Assembly (NCBI GenBank): GCA_016783885.1 | Contig: JADHVR010000007.1 | Location: forward strand, 21,548 to 85,547 | Direction: 5' to 3' | DNA length: 64,000 nucleotides | From: Bacteroidales bacterium | GTDB lineage: Bacteria; Bacteroidota; Bacteroidia; Bacteroidales; JAADJA01 | Shown: piece after piece, positions 37,268 to 46,691 of the stretch | Numbering within the stretch: position 1 is the first letter of the stretch | Layout: each line of letters opens with the position of its first letter | Notes under the pieces: generated by a model | Told to the model about the DNA's origin: nothing | Database searches by the model: none | Seen by the model: only the letters and a program-made list of their open reading frames with translations | Made by a program: the position numbers and the translations under genes

Positions 37268-37819
37268 CTAAACAATAAGCCTTTCTTTAAATGGCAAAAA
37301 GGTCATAAAATCAGCATGATGGACCACGTATGCTTCTGTTGTTCTTTTCACCATATTTCCTTCCCCGGCATGAGTAGCGATGATATGGCATACTTCGGCG
37401 GGAATATCACATTCTTCCGCCAATGAAACTCCTGAGAATGGATGACGCAGGTATTTTCCATAGGTTCCCTGAACAGCTTTTCCATTTTCTTCGAGCACAT
37501 ATTCCAGCAGCTTACCCACATCCGCAAGGATAGCACCTGCAATCAGAACATCCATGTTCACCGTAAGTTCGCCGTTATACATATCATTGATCTTTTGTCC
37601 GGCATCACGGGCAATATGAACTACCGACCGTTTGTGATCCATAAATGTTACTTTCAGATCCGGTCCGCAAAGCAAAGTGAACGGAATCCTGTTTAAATCT
37701 TCGGGTGTTAAAACACTTCTTTCCAAAGCCAGCTCCCATGTTCCGGCTGTTTTTTCTCTGAGGTCTTCATCCTGAATCCATTCTAATTCAGGCCAGAGTT
37801 CCAATACTTTATTTGTCAT
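37268..37819 (-). CDS. HD-superfamily-like protein with an altered HD doublet
   Basis: The 183-residue product has the order of an HD phosphohydrolase: an early His (DHKRSVVHIARDAG), the metal doublet region AILADVGKLLEYV, a later His (IIATHAGEG) and a final YVVHHADF. The doublet normally written HD is AD here, so one metal-ligand His is missing. Activity may be weakened or changed. It lies between two central-carbon enzyme genes on the same strand; its substrate is unknown. Confidence 0.75.
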   Translation of the reverse strand: MTNKVLELWPELEWIQDEDLREKTAGTWELALERSVLTPEDLNRIPFTLLCGPDLKVTFMDHKRSVVHIARDAGQKINDMYNGELTVNMDVLIAGAILADVGKLLEYVLEENGKAVQGTYGKYLRHPFSGVSLAEECDIPAEVCHIIATHAGEGNMVKRTTEAYVVHHADFMTFLPFKERLIV

Positions 37820-37904
37820 AATTATATTTTTTACAAGTTATTATTGCCTTTTGATTTTTTTATTGATCCTTCACATTTCACTAATCACCATTCACTATTC
37901 AATT

Positions 37905-39101
37905 TTATAGCTTCGCTATAATCGCATCAGTCATGTGCTGAGTTGAAGCAGCGCCTTTTTCAATCACATCCGGTCTGCCGCTCATCTTCATCATATCATA
38001 CGTACGAACCTTTCCTTCAGCAATAACTTCAGCAACAGCTTTACGGATTTTGGCTGCAATCTCATTCTCATCGATAAAATCGAGCATCATACAAGCTGAT
38101 TCGATCATGGCAATAGGATTTACTATTGAAACATCATAATCAGCATATTTTGGTGCAGAACCGTGTGTAGGTTCAAACACACCTATACCTGAATCAGGAT
38201 TAAACTGGGCACTGCATGCAAATCCCAACCCTCCGATCAATCCGGCGAAACCGTCGGAAACAATATCACCGAACATATTACCGGCGACGATCACACCGTA
38301 AGTTTCAGGATTTTTTGTCAGCCACATCATTTGCGCATCAATATTAGTGTTCCAGAGTTGGATGTCGGGATAATCAGCTTTTTGGATTTCCATTGCCATT
38401 TTATACATCATACCTGATGTCTCGCGGATAACATTTGGTTTTTCACAAAGTGTAACGGACTTGTATCCGTATTTTTTCGCATGATCAAAAGCTGCACGTA
38501 AAATTCGTTCCGTAGCTTTTTTTGTGAAAATTCTTGTTGACACAGAAAGTTCTTCTCTCGGAACATTTCCGAAATTCTTTACAAACCTGGGGTGCGTCAT
38601 TAATGCGTTGTAAACCTCATCAGGAGGATTGCTCCACTCAACACCACCGTATAAACCTTCGGTATTCTGACGGAAGATGATCACATCAACTTCAGGTTCT
38701 TCAATTGTTCCACCCTGACCTCTTCTGACAAAATTCAAAGGATTTCCTTTATAGGAATGACACGGTCGCATGCAGATATCTAATCCGAAATGCTGGCGCA
38801 GCCCGACAATAGGACTTGAATAAACCAAACCTTTTTCCTTCAGTTCGGGTGCTAATTCCTCAAAAGCTGCATCTTTGGGTTTGGATGTAATAGCCCCAAA
38901 TAAACCAATTTTATGCTCTTCAATCAGTTTGATGGTTCTGTCAGGAAGCGGATTTCCTTCGTTGCACCAAAATTCCCAGCCAATGTCGCCTTCAATATAA
39001 TCTGCTTCAAAACCGGCAGTATCCAATACACGGATTGCTTCTTCCAGAACGGTTTTCCCGATGCCGTCGCCCGGTAACTTAACGATTGTTCTTTTTGTCA
39101 T
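37905..39101 (-). CDS. Isocitrate/isopropylmalate dehydrogenase family protein, NADP-IDH-like
   Basis: The 398-residue product has the beta-decarboxylating dehydrogenase fold, with substrate arginines in GLRQHFGLDICMRPCHS, the FRQNTEGLYGGVEW segment and the metal-binding aspartates in GNMFGDIVSDGFAGLIGG. The cofactor loop reads HGSAPKYADYD; the Lys-Tyr pair matches E. coli isocitrate dehydrogenase (HGTAPKYAG), which uses NADP, and not the NAD loop of isopropylmalate dehydrogenase. It is upstream of the HD-like and fused aconitase-like genes. Together they would convert citrate to 2-oxoglutarate. Confidence 0.85.
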   Translation of the reverse strand: MTKRTIVKLPGDGIGKTVLEEAIRVLDTAGFEADYIEGDIGWEFWCNEGNPLPDRTIKLIEEHKIGLFGAITSKPKDAAFEELAPELKEKGLVYSSPIVGLRQHFGLDICMRPCHSYKGNPLNFVRRGQGGTIEEPEVDVIIFRQNTEGLYGGVEWSNPPDEVYNALMTHPRFVKNFGNVPREELSVSTRIFTKKATERILRAAFDHAKKYGYKSVTLCEKPNVIRETSGMMYKMAMEIQKADYPDIQLWNTNIDAQMMWLTKNPETYGVIVAGNMFGDIVSDGFAGLIGGLGFACSAQFNPDSGIGVFEPTHGSAPKYADYDVSIVNPIAMIESACMMLDFIDENEIAAKIRKAVAEVIAEGKVRTYDMMKMSGRPDVIEKGAASTQHMTDAIIAKL

Positions 39102-39389
39102 ATCTAATTCTTTTTAAAACATTTATAACGTATTTTTTTTATTAAATAAAGGCGACAAATTTACAATTTTAAAAATATTAACAAGATTAAAAGATATTTT
39201 TTTTATCAGACTGAAATTTTTTGAATACATCATAACCTGGACAAGCCAGAAAAGTTATATGTTATTAGTTACATGTTATATGTTTTTTGTTGCCATAAAA
39301 ACTTATAATTGTTTGTCATTAATAAAATACAAAACCTGGCTCGTTTAATCAGATTTTACTATTTTTATCCCTGTATTTCAAATTAAAAT

Positions 39390-40625
39390 ATGAAATCTTT
39401 ATCGAGAAGAAAATTTCTTAATCAATCTTTAAAAGGGTTATCAACAGTAATTTTATCCTCAGCGGTAGCAGGCACTTCAGGATCATTCCTGACATTTTTG
39501 AATAGTTGTAAATCGAAAGGAGCAATAACCAGATACATTCCCGAAACAGACAAATCTTTCCCTTTGCTTGAAGTAACAGGCAGCTATTACGAAATCGGAT
39601 ACGCTATCGGCAGTTTTTCTAAAAAAGAAATTAATGATGTATTTAATAAGAGGAAAGATTGGTTTAACGGATTGAAAGAAACGGTAAAAAAAGATAACAA
39701 AGAGTTATACGATGGCTTGCTTTTGAAAACACGACAGTATTTCCCTCATTTAATTGAAGAAATAAAGGGCATGTCGGAAGGAGCCGGTATTGCTTTCGAT
39801 GATATGTTCTTAATGAATATAAAGGCTGAAACTGGAGCGCTCAGAGCAAATCAAAAAGAAGAAACGCCCGGTTGTTCCACGATTTATTATGCAGATAATA
39901 ATAAAATGTATTGGGTACACAATGAGGATGGCAATGAAGCTAACCGTGGAAATATGTTTGTTGTTAAAGCAACCCCGCCCTCCGGTATTACTTTTATTGT
40001 TCTCACTTATCCGGGAATCATTATGGGCAATGGTCCTGGGTTTAATGAGCATGGAATTGTCCAGGCAACAAATTATATAGCTTCTGCCAGATGGAATATT
40101 GGCATTCCAAGATATATATTAGGAAGGGCAGTTCTGGAGGCAAAATCAATTAATGAAGCTATAAATATATGTACTCATCCTGAACGTGCATTTGCTTATC
40201 ACCATAATTTGGCATCAATAAATGATAAGAAGTTTTACTCTGTTGAAGTAACACCTGAAAATTATCAAATCTTTGAACCAAATGGGATTTATTTTCACAC
40301 AAATCATCTGGTATTAAGTAAAACCAAAGATTTTCCGCAAGACAAAGAATATGTAAACTCATCTTCTCTTTCAAGATATTCGGTAATAAAGGAAAGTATT
40401 TCTGATATATCAGGGTTAGACATGATTAATGAACAGGAAATTTTCAGTATTCTTTCGAGCCATCAAAATAAACCTTTTTCGCCCTGCCGGCATCCCGAAG
40501 GAAAGGTGACGGGCAGAACTCTCGCAACTGCATTTTTTAACATTAATGAAGGCTCGCTTAGGCTATACAAAGGAAATCCCTGCATCTCCTATCCTTCAGA
40601 AAAATATCAGACATTCATGTTCTAA
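39390..40625 (+). CDS. C45-family (acyltransferase-type) Ntn hydrolase with twin-arginine signal
   Basis: The 411-residue product starts SLSRRKFLNQSLKG, a twin-arginine export signal, followed by a hydrophobic stretch and Cys40 (LTFLNSC), which may be lipidated. The rest matches the C45 peptidase/acyl-CoA:6-aminopenicillanate acyltransferase family: SYYEIGYAIGS, then EEIKGMSEGAGI, then the nucleophile Cys162 in TPGCSTIYY, and WVHNEDGNE. Members cleave amide bonds after self-processing before the Cys. The natural substrate is unknown. Confidence 0.82.
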   Translation: MKSLSRRKFLNQSLKGLSTVILSSAVAGTSGSFLTFLNSCKSKGAITRYIPETDKSFPLLEVTGSYYEIGYAIGSFSKKEINDVFNKRKDWFNGLKETVKKDNKELYDGLLLKTRQYFPHLIEEIKGMSEGAGIAFDDMFLMNIKAETGALRANQKEETPGCSTIYYADNNKMYWVHNEDGNEANRGNMFVVKATPPSGITFIVLTYPGIIMGNGPGFNEHGIVQATNYIASARWNIGIPRYILGRAVLEAKSINEAINICTHPERAFAYHHNLASINDKKFYSVEVTPENYQIFEPNGIYFHTNHLVLSKTKDFPQDKEYVNSSSLSRYSVIKESISDISGLDMINEQEIFSILSSHQNKPFSPCRHPEGKVTGRTLATAFFNINEGSLRLYKGNPCISYPSEKYQTFMF

Positions 40626-40936
40626 CTGCTTAACCCCAGTATCGGATCTTCCTGTAACCGATAACTGATTTTTTTCTACCGTTAACTGATTGTAACTTGT
40701 TTTTTCTAAAAATTCTTTTATTTTTGTATAGTCGTAATAAATACCGCTATATCAGGGCAATATGATGGAATAAAATAAAATAATCATTATTCGGGATTCT
40801 TTAAGTAAAAATAATTTTAAATTTGTCGAAATTTTTTTTAATAAAAACATACTTGCAAATAAATAAAAAAGGTGTAACTTGTGCCACTCTTTTTGAAAAG
40901 GTATTTCAACAAAAAAAATAATCAAATAATACTGAT
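40626..40936 (+). promoter_or_regulatory. 311 bp intergenic region with a Bacteroidetes-type promoter
   Basis: TTG at 40697-40699 and TATTTTTG at 40719-40726 are 19 nt apart and form a good promoter. It would leave a leader of about 200 nt before the propeller gene at 40937. A second -7 box TAAATTTG lies at 40818-40825 without a clear -33. No gene, tRNA or strong hairpin was seen in the region, which is very AT-rich in its last 130 bp. Confidence 0.55.
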
Positions 40937-43900
40937 ATGAAAAAAAGAATTTTACCTATTGTGTTTTTTTCGTTATTAATTGCTGGTTTAACTGCTTTTT
41001 CCCTAATTTTTGCTAACCTTAACAATAGCGATGGGAAAAAAGGAATGGTTCTGGATAATCGAGGAAACCAGAGCATTATCAAAGCGAAGGAATATCTCGC
41101 TAAGTTAAGAAACAACCAGCATACCGGATTACTCGATCCACATGATGTAATAAAAGCAAGGCAGCAGATTGAAGCACAGGCAAATTATAAATCCGGCGCT
41201 GCTATCGATTTAGACTGGATTGAAATGGGCCCCGATAATATTGGAGGAAGAACAAGGGCTCTCATTTTCGACAATCGCGATCAAAACGGTAACACAATTT
41301 ATGCAGCAAGTGTTACCGGTGGTGTTTTTAAAACTACTAATCTGGGTACTATATGGAATAAAATCAATTTATCAAATGGTACGGCTAACTTAAATGTATC
41401 CTGCATGGCACAAACTGATAACGGTACCATCTATGCAGGAACGGGTGAAGGTTTTAATACCCAGAATTATACAGCTTTAGGAAATATGGGATATGAAGGA
41501 GGATTCGTAGGAAAAGGTATTTTTTATTCAGATGGTAACGATGACTTCCATCTGGTAGAAGGCACACAACCAACCACACACGGCGACACAATTGAATGGG
41601 CATACATAAATGAAATTGCTCTTGATACCAAAAACAACAGGCTGTTTGCAGCTACTTACAATAGTCTGAAATATGCCGATTTTCCTGACCTGAACAACTG
41701 GCAATCTGATTGTAAACATTCGTTGGATAGTATTATCTTTTCCCGCGACATGGAAATTGATTCTATAATTACCTGCGACACTTTTTGGTTTGAAAATGAT
41801 CATTTGGTATTTGTTAATCCTATCTATGATATTGACACTACAAAAAATGATACAACAAATACCGACCTTGACAGGAAATATATCCCATTTGAAGAATATG
41901 GAAATTGTTATGATGTAAAAGTCAGTCCTGATGGATGGATTATTACTGAATTTAACAATTTAATATATGTTTCCGAAAGCGGGAGTACAAATGAATTTGT
42001 AAATCGTTCGACATATCCGGATAATCCTGATGCATTCGGAAAGGATATAATAAGCCTTAAAACAAATATAACAGTGCTCGATACCTTAGGAAATGTACGT
42101 TATGAAGAAACAAATAATTACACGGAAACAGGAGACTGGGCAAATGTTGTAACCAACGACAATGGTTATCCATCAAATGAAGATATTGGCAGGGTAGAAT
42201 TTGCTATTGCTCCTTCCGATCCGAATATTGTTTATGCAATGGCTGCCAGGTCATCGTTTCCGAATCCAAATAGTTTACAAAATATATATTTGTCCGAAGA
42301 TAAAGGTCAAACATGGAGAGTTGTTGCTCCGGGAGGTTCAGAGAGTTTAAATATTTTAGGATCAACTTATGGAAACAATTCCTTTTATTATCAGGGCGAC
42401 TATGACAACACACTTGTTGTTTTCCCGGATGATCCTTACCGGATATTAGCCGGTGGCGTTAATTTATGGGAAGGCACTAAAATAAACCAAACAGGTTATT
42501 ACCAGTGGTCTGAAAAATCCATTGGCAATGCCGGTGGTCTTCCCTTTGGTATTTATGATGAACGTTACTGCCATGTAAATCATCATGATTATGTTTTCCA
42601 ACCCGGTAGTAATAACAAATTCATCATTGGTACCGATGGAGGTTTACACATCGGAAATGTTTCCGGTAATACATATACATTCCAGCCATTAAATAAAAAT
42701 TATAATGCAACTCAGTTATACACGCTTGATTGTTCAAGTAAAGTTGACGAGGTTGTGGGAGGAGCACAGGGTAACGGCACTTTGTATATTAGCGGAGAAG
42801 GAAATTCACCGATGAATGCAGAAGACATTTGGAATTATGGTGATCCTGCTTATCCCGAAGGAAGTGATGGAGGCTATTGCGCTATCTCAAATATAAGAAT
42901 AGAAATTCCTGGTATTGCAACAATCGATCCGCCCGTTTTTTACTCCAAGAGCCCATTGCCCGAACAAGGAAGTTTAGTTAGTAGAATGAGGAGATCTGAA
43001 ACACTTGGTTTTGATTATTCAAATAATTTCTTAGCTGCTGCTATGACTAATTCGAACTTCCTGACACCAATGATTCTATGGGAAAGCTTTGACAACGAGA
43101 ACAGCCGGGATTCTGTGAATTTTGTTGCTGACACTAATTATAATGCTGGCGATAATGTTGTAGTGAGGAGTAATATTTTTGATTATCCTTTCGATTATGA
43201 ATTACCGGTTTCATTAAATAAAAGTGATTCTTTAATAGTAAAAGATATAATTTCAAATAAGCTCTTTATTTCCACAACGGATAATATTTGGATGACCAAA
43301 GAAGCGCTTGATTTTACAATAGCGCCGGAATGGTTTCTGATCTCGGATAATGCTCATATTGGATTTGAAGGTAATCCACAATGTATGGCTTATTCTTCTG
43401 ATGCCAATTACTTGTTTGTTGGTACTCAGGAAGGAACATTATTTAGAATTTCAAACATAGCACTTGCTTATGACTACGACAGAGCTGATGTGAATAGTTC
43501 AAGCTGCATTATCGCAACCGATGAGTTACAGATAACAGAAGACAACACACAGATAATTACATCAATTTCGGTTGATCCGAAAGATGCAAACAAAGTTCTG
43601 GTTACTTTAGGTAACTATGGTAATACCGATTATGTTTATTATACTTATAATGCATTAAGTGATAATCCGGAATTCAATTCTGTTCAGGGTACGTTACCTC
43701 AAATGCCTGTTTACTCGTCAGTATTGGAAATGGACGAAAATACCAACGTGGCTATTATCGGTACGGAAAAGGGTATTTGGATTTCTGATGATGTGGCTTC
43801 CGGAGAATGGTATAAAGCTTCTGCCGGCATGCATGAAGTACCTGTAATGTATTTGAAGCAGCAAACAGTTTATAAGAGGTGTTTTACTATTACTTATTAT

Positions 43901-44308
43901 GACCCAGCTACCGGCGACCCGTTTTATGAAATATACCCCGAGATTAAAAACTACGGTATGATATATGCCGCCACTTATGGCAGGGGTACTTTCAGGAATG
44001 AATATTTTTATATTTTGGGAGAGGAAGAACACTCATTTGTTTCTTCTGAAAAACAGGAATTAACTATTTTTCCGAATCCGGTAGTTCATTCAGGTAATGT
44101 TTCCTGCTATCTTTATAAAACAGGAAATGCACAAATCAATATCTTTGACATGCAGGGACGAATAGTGAAATCGTTAAATTATAATAAATTGCAAACAGGA
44201 AATAATACTCTGAAATTCGATGTTGAAACATTAAATAAAGGCACTTATATCCTTCAATTGGTTGCAGGTTCCAAATCCTCCACCAGTAAGTTCGTAATTA
44301 TTAAATAA
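40937..44308 (+). CDS. Large T9SS-sorted sialidase/VPS10-like beta-propeller protein
   Basis: The 1123-residue product has a signal peptide, then propeller repeats of the BNR/VPS10 type, starting with GPDNIGGRTRALIFD and IYAASVTGGVFKTTN, and others such as FIIGTDGGLHIGN and AIIGTEKGIWISD. The last 80 residues are a T9SS type A domain (IFPNPVVHSGNVSC ... KGTYILQLV). Proteins of this layout are common surface cargo of Bacteroidota and rarely have a known ligand. It begins a two-gene operon with the 44336 gene, 27 bp downstream. Confidence 0.85.
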   Translation: MKKRILPIVFFSLLIAGLTAFSLIFANLNNSDGKKGMVLDNRGNQSIIKAKEYLAKLRNNQHTGLLDPHDVIKARQQIEAQANYKSGAAIDLDWIEMGPDNIGGRTRALIFDNRDQNGNTIYAASVTGGVFKTTNLGTIWNKINLSNGTANLNVSCMAQTDNGTIYAGTGEGFNTQNYTALGNMGYEGGFVGKGIFYSDGNDDFHLVEGTQPTTHGDTIEWAYINEIALDTKNNRLFAATYNSLKYADFPDLNNWQSDCKHSLDSIIFSRDMEIDSIITCDTFWFENDHLVFVNPIYDIDTTKNDTTNTDLDRKYIPFEEYGNCYDVKVSPDGWIITEFNNLIYVSESGSTNEFVNRSTYPDNPDAFGKDIISLKTNITVLDTLGNVRYEETNNYTETGDWANVVTNDNGYPSNEDIGRVEFAIAPSDPNIVYAMAARSSFPNPNSLQNIYLSEDKGQTWRVVAPGGSESLNILGSTYGNNSFYYQGDYDNTLVVFPDDPYRILAGGVNLWEGTKINQTGYYQWSEKSIGNAGGLPFGIYDERYCHVNHHDYVFQPGSNNKFIIGTDGGLHIGNVSGNTYTFQPLNKNYNATQLYTLDCSSKVDEVVGGAQGNGTLYISGEGNSPMNAEDIWNYGDPAYPEGSDGGYCAISNIRIEIPGIATIDPPVFYSKSPLPEQGSLVSRMRRSETLGFDYSNNFLAAAMTNSNFLTPMILWESFDNENSRDSVNFVADTNYNAGDNVVVRSNIFDYPFDYELPVSLNKSDSLIVKDIISNKLFISTTDNIWMTKEALDFTIAPEWFLISDNAHIGFEGNPQCMAYSSDANYLFVGTQEGTLFRISNIALAYDYDRADVNSSSCIIATDELQITEDNTQIITSISVDPKDANKVLVTLGNYGNTDYVYYTYNALSDNPEFNSVQGTLPQMPVYSSVLEMDENTNVAIIGTEKGIWISDDVASGEWYKASAGMHEVPVMYLKQQTVYKRCFTITYYDPATGDPFYEIYPEIKNYGMIYAATYGRGTFRNEYFYILGEEEHSFVSSEKQELTIFPNPVVHSGNVSCYLYKTGNAQINIFDMQGRIVKSLNYNKLQTGNNTLKFDVETLNKGTYILQLVAGSKSSTSKFVIIK

Positions 44309-44335
44309 TTTTAGAAATAATAAAATATATTAAAA

Positions 44336-46636
44336 ATGAAAAATATACTTTACACATTCTTAGTTGCAATCGTTTCAATCAACTTATCAGCGCAGACAAA
44401 AATTTTTTCTCCAATTTTAGTTTCACCTAATGAAGATAATCAAATGCCCGATGTTATTCTTGATTGGTATCCGGTATCAGGAATAGGTGAAGTTTATTAT
44501 GAAGCTCAATTGGATTTTAATGATTCTTTTACTTCTCCTGATCTTCAAATTTTTGAAACAACACTTTCGTCTGTACAAACAAACAATCTTCTTTTTGGTA
44601 ATAAGTATTACTGGAGAGTTAAGGCATGGGACGATAACGATACATCTGCCTGGTCCGAAATTTTTTCTTTTACTGTATTTAAAAGGATAAGAATAAACAA
44701 ACCTGATGATGGCAAGGAAGACAGAATGCCTGATGTTAAAATTACTTGGTATAATAATCTATCAGGTACAACTCTATCAGGAATTACCTATTTTGATTGT
44801 CAATTTGATACATCCTATTACTGGTCTGTTTCAGAAGATATTCCTACAGAAGAAAATTTATACTCATTGTATTTCCTTGATGAAAGCAACGGTTGGGTAG
44901 TCGGATCATCAGGTACAATCTTATTTAATAATGGTACGGAATGGACCGAGCAAACAAGTCCAACTTCTAATGAACTAAACTCAGTCAATTTTTTTGATGA
45001 AAATAACGGCTGGGCTGTTGGAGAAGGGGGTATTATTTTATATTATGATGGCAATGAATGGACAACTCAAAGTAGTCCGGCTACTGAAGACCTTTACGCA
45101 GTATATTTTACTGATGTATCAAATGGCTGGGCCGTTGGTGAAGATGGGATAATTTATTATTATAACGGAACGGAATGGACTGAGCAAACTTGCCCTTCTA
45201 CAAAAGATCTTTACGCAGTGTTTTTCACCGACCAAAATAATGGATGGGCTGCCGGAAAAAGCGGGAAAATTTATTATTATGACGGAACGGAATGGACCGA
45301 GCAAACCAGTCCTTCATCCAAAGACATATATTCTTTATCTTTCCTGGATGAAAATAATGGCTGGGCTTCAGGTAAAGCAGGTAATCTGTTATATTATGAT
45401 GGAAGTGAATGGGCTGAACTTGAGAGCAATTCTACAGCAGACCTGAACTCTATTTTTATGTTAAACCAAAATGAAGGATGGGCAGGCGGTAAAGATGGAT
45501 TATTAGTTCATTTTGATGGTAACGAATGGCTTGAGCTAACCAGCAGTAGTGTAAATCTAATTAATTCTATTTTCATGCTTGATGCAGATAACGCCTGGCT
45601 GGCAGGCGATATGGGAACAATTGTATCCAGAAGCGGTGATGCCTTTAACAGTCCTATTGTACAAATTCGAAGCACAATCGGCGACAGTTCGGAAATACAA
45701 ATGGCAGAACTCCTGTTTGATACAAAGTATTTCTGGAGAGTGAGGGCAAGACATGAAGAAGACACTTCGAGTTGGTCGTCGGTACAATATTTTAAAACAA
45801 TTGATGTGGTTACTCTTGAAGAACCTGCACACGGAGCAACCGGACAGATGCTTGATGTAACACTGAAATGGGAAACAATGACAGGAATATTTGAATATAT
45901 TTATGAATTTGGCACTGACCCGAATTTTAGTTTCCCGAGTACAAATTTCAGCCAAATAAATGAAGCTAACCCTCAGGGGCTTTTATTTGGCACGACCTAT
46001 TACTGGCATGTTAAAGCGGCACATACTAAGGATACAACCGAATGGTCCGACACATGGAGTTTTGAAACGATCAACACCGTTTATTTAACCAGTCCCGGAC
46101 AGGGAGATACCGTTGTTATTACTCTGCCAATATTAGAATGGGAAGATTTAACCGGTATTTCCGCATATGAAGTACAATACGATACTTCAATTAATTTTAA
46201 TAATGCAGAAACTTACAATGATATCGATATTTCCCGTTTCCCAGTTATCTTTCCGTTAGAAACAGGAAAAACTTATTATTGGCATGTGAGAGCCTATGAG
46301 GATGGCGATACAACAAACTGGAGCGACACATGGCACTTTTTTATCGGATCAGAGTCGGGCATTGAAGATTTAATATTAAATAAAAATAATGTTAATATTT
46401 TCCCAAATCCATCTCAAGGTAAACTGAGCATAGAATTAAATGCGCAACAGCAAACCTCTGTTCGAATTACAATATCAGACTTACTTGGTCAGGCTGTAAT
46501 TAATAATGAATATTCTTTTGATAAAGGTTTAAACACAAAAACCATCGATCTTTCTGATATGAATAATGGTATTTACATTATTAAATTGCAATCAGGGGAA
46601 ATAGTATTAACTGAAAAGATTGTTATTGACAAATAG
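44336..46636 (+). CDS. T9SS-sorted protein: seven-repeat propeller nested in fibronectin-III-like modules
   Basis: The 766-residue product has a signal peptide, four fibronectin-III-like modules (motifs YYWRVKAWDD, YFWRVRARHE, YYWHVKAAHT, YYWHVRAYED), and a T9SS type A domain at the end (IFPNPSQGKLSIEL). The second module is split: after YFDCQFDTSYYWSVSED come seven 39-residue repeats (residues 177-436), and the module then resumes at NSPIVQIRS. Seven blades would close one propeller. It is cotranscribed with the 40937 gene and ends at a bidirectional terminator. Adhesion or sugar binding is a guess. Confidence 0.85.
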   Translation: MKNILYTFLVAIVSINLSAQTKIFSPILVSPNEDNQMPDVILDWYPVSGIGEVYYEAQLDFNDSFTSPDLQIFETTLSSVQTNNLLFGNKYYWRVKAWDDNDTSAWSEIFSFTVFKRIRINKPDDGKEDRMPDVKITWYNNLSGTTLSGITYFDCQFDTSYYWSVSEDIPTEENLYSLYFLDESNGWVVGSSGTILFNNGTEWTEQTSPTSNELNSVNFFDENNGWAVGEGGIILYYDGNEWTTQSSPATEDLYAVYFTDVSNGWAVGEDGIIYYYNGTEWTEQTCPSTKDLYAVFFTDQNNGWAAGKSGKIYYYDGTEWTEQTSPSSKDIYSLSFLDENNGWASGKAGNLLYYDGSEWAELESNSTADLNSIFMLNQNEGWAGGKDGLLVHFDGNEWLELTSSSVNLINSIFMLDADNAWLAGDMGTIVSRSGDAFNSPIVQIRSTIGDSSEIQMAELLFDTKYFWRVRARHEEDTSSWSSVQYFKTIDVVTLEEPAHGATGQMLDVTLKWETMTGIFEYIYEFGTDPNFSFPSTNFSQINEANPQGLLFGTTYYWHVKAAHTKDTTEWSDTWSFETINTVYLTSPGQGDTVVITLPILEWEDLTGISAYEVQYDTSINFNNAETYNDIDISRFPVIFPLETGKTYYWHVRAYEDGDTTNWSDTWHFFIGSESGIEDLILNKNNVNIFPNPSQGKLSIELNAQQQTSVRITISDLLGQAVINNEYSFDKGLNTKTIDLSDMNNGIYIIKLQSGEIVLTEKIVIDK
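44861..45643 (+). repeat. Seven tandem 117 bp coding repeats (propeller blades)
   Basis: Blades start at residues 177, 216, 255, 294, 333, 372 and 411 of the 44336 protein, exactly 39 residues apart. The core pattern is FxDxNNGWAVGxxGxIxYYDGxEW. Blades 2-4 are the most alike in DNA and protein, pointing to recent duplication in the middle. The last blade is shortened and degenerate (DADNAWLAGDMGTIVSRSG). They resemble YCF48/BNR-type repeats. Confidence 0.85.
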
Positions 46637-46659
46637 ATAAGAGAGATATCCTTTAATTT

Positions 46660-46691
46660 AAAAGGCTGGTGTTTAAATATGCCAGCCTTTT
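46660..46691. terminator. Bidirectional terminator at 46.7 kb
   Basis: AAAAGGCTGG at 46660-46669 pairs with CCAGCCTTTT at 46682-46691 around a 12-nt loop. T-runs lie on the right side and A-runs on the left, so it can stop transcription from both convergent genes. It directly abuts the stop codon of the minus-strand gene. Confidence 0.88.

Noticed and set aside
35377..39101. Leucine biosynthesis operon leuCD-leuB
   Set aside because: The KY residues in the dehydrogenase cofactor loop and the altered substrate loop of the hydratase fit isocitrate chemistry better, and leuA is absent.
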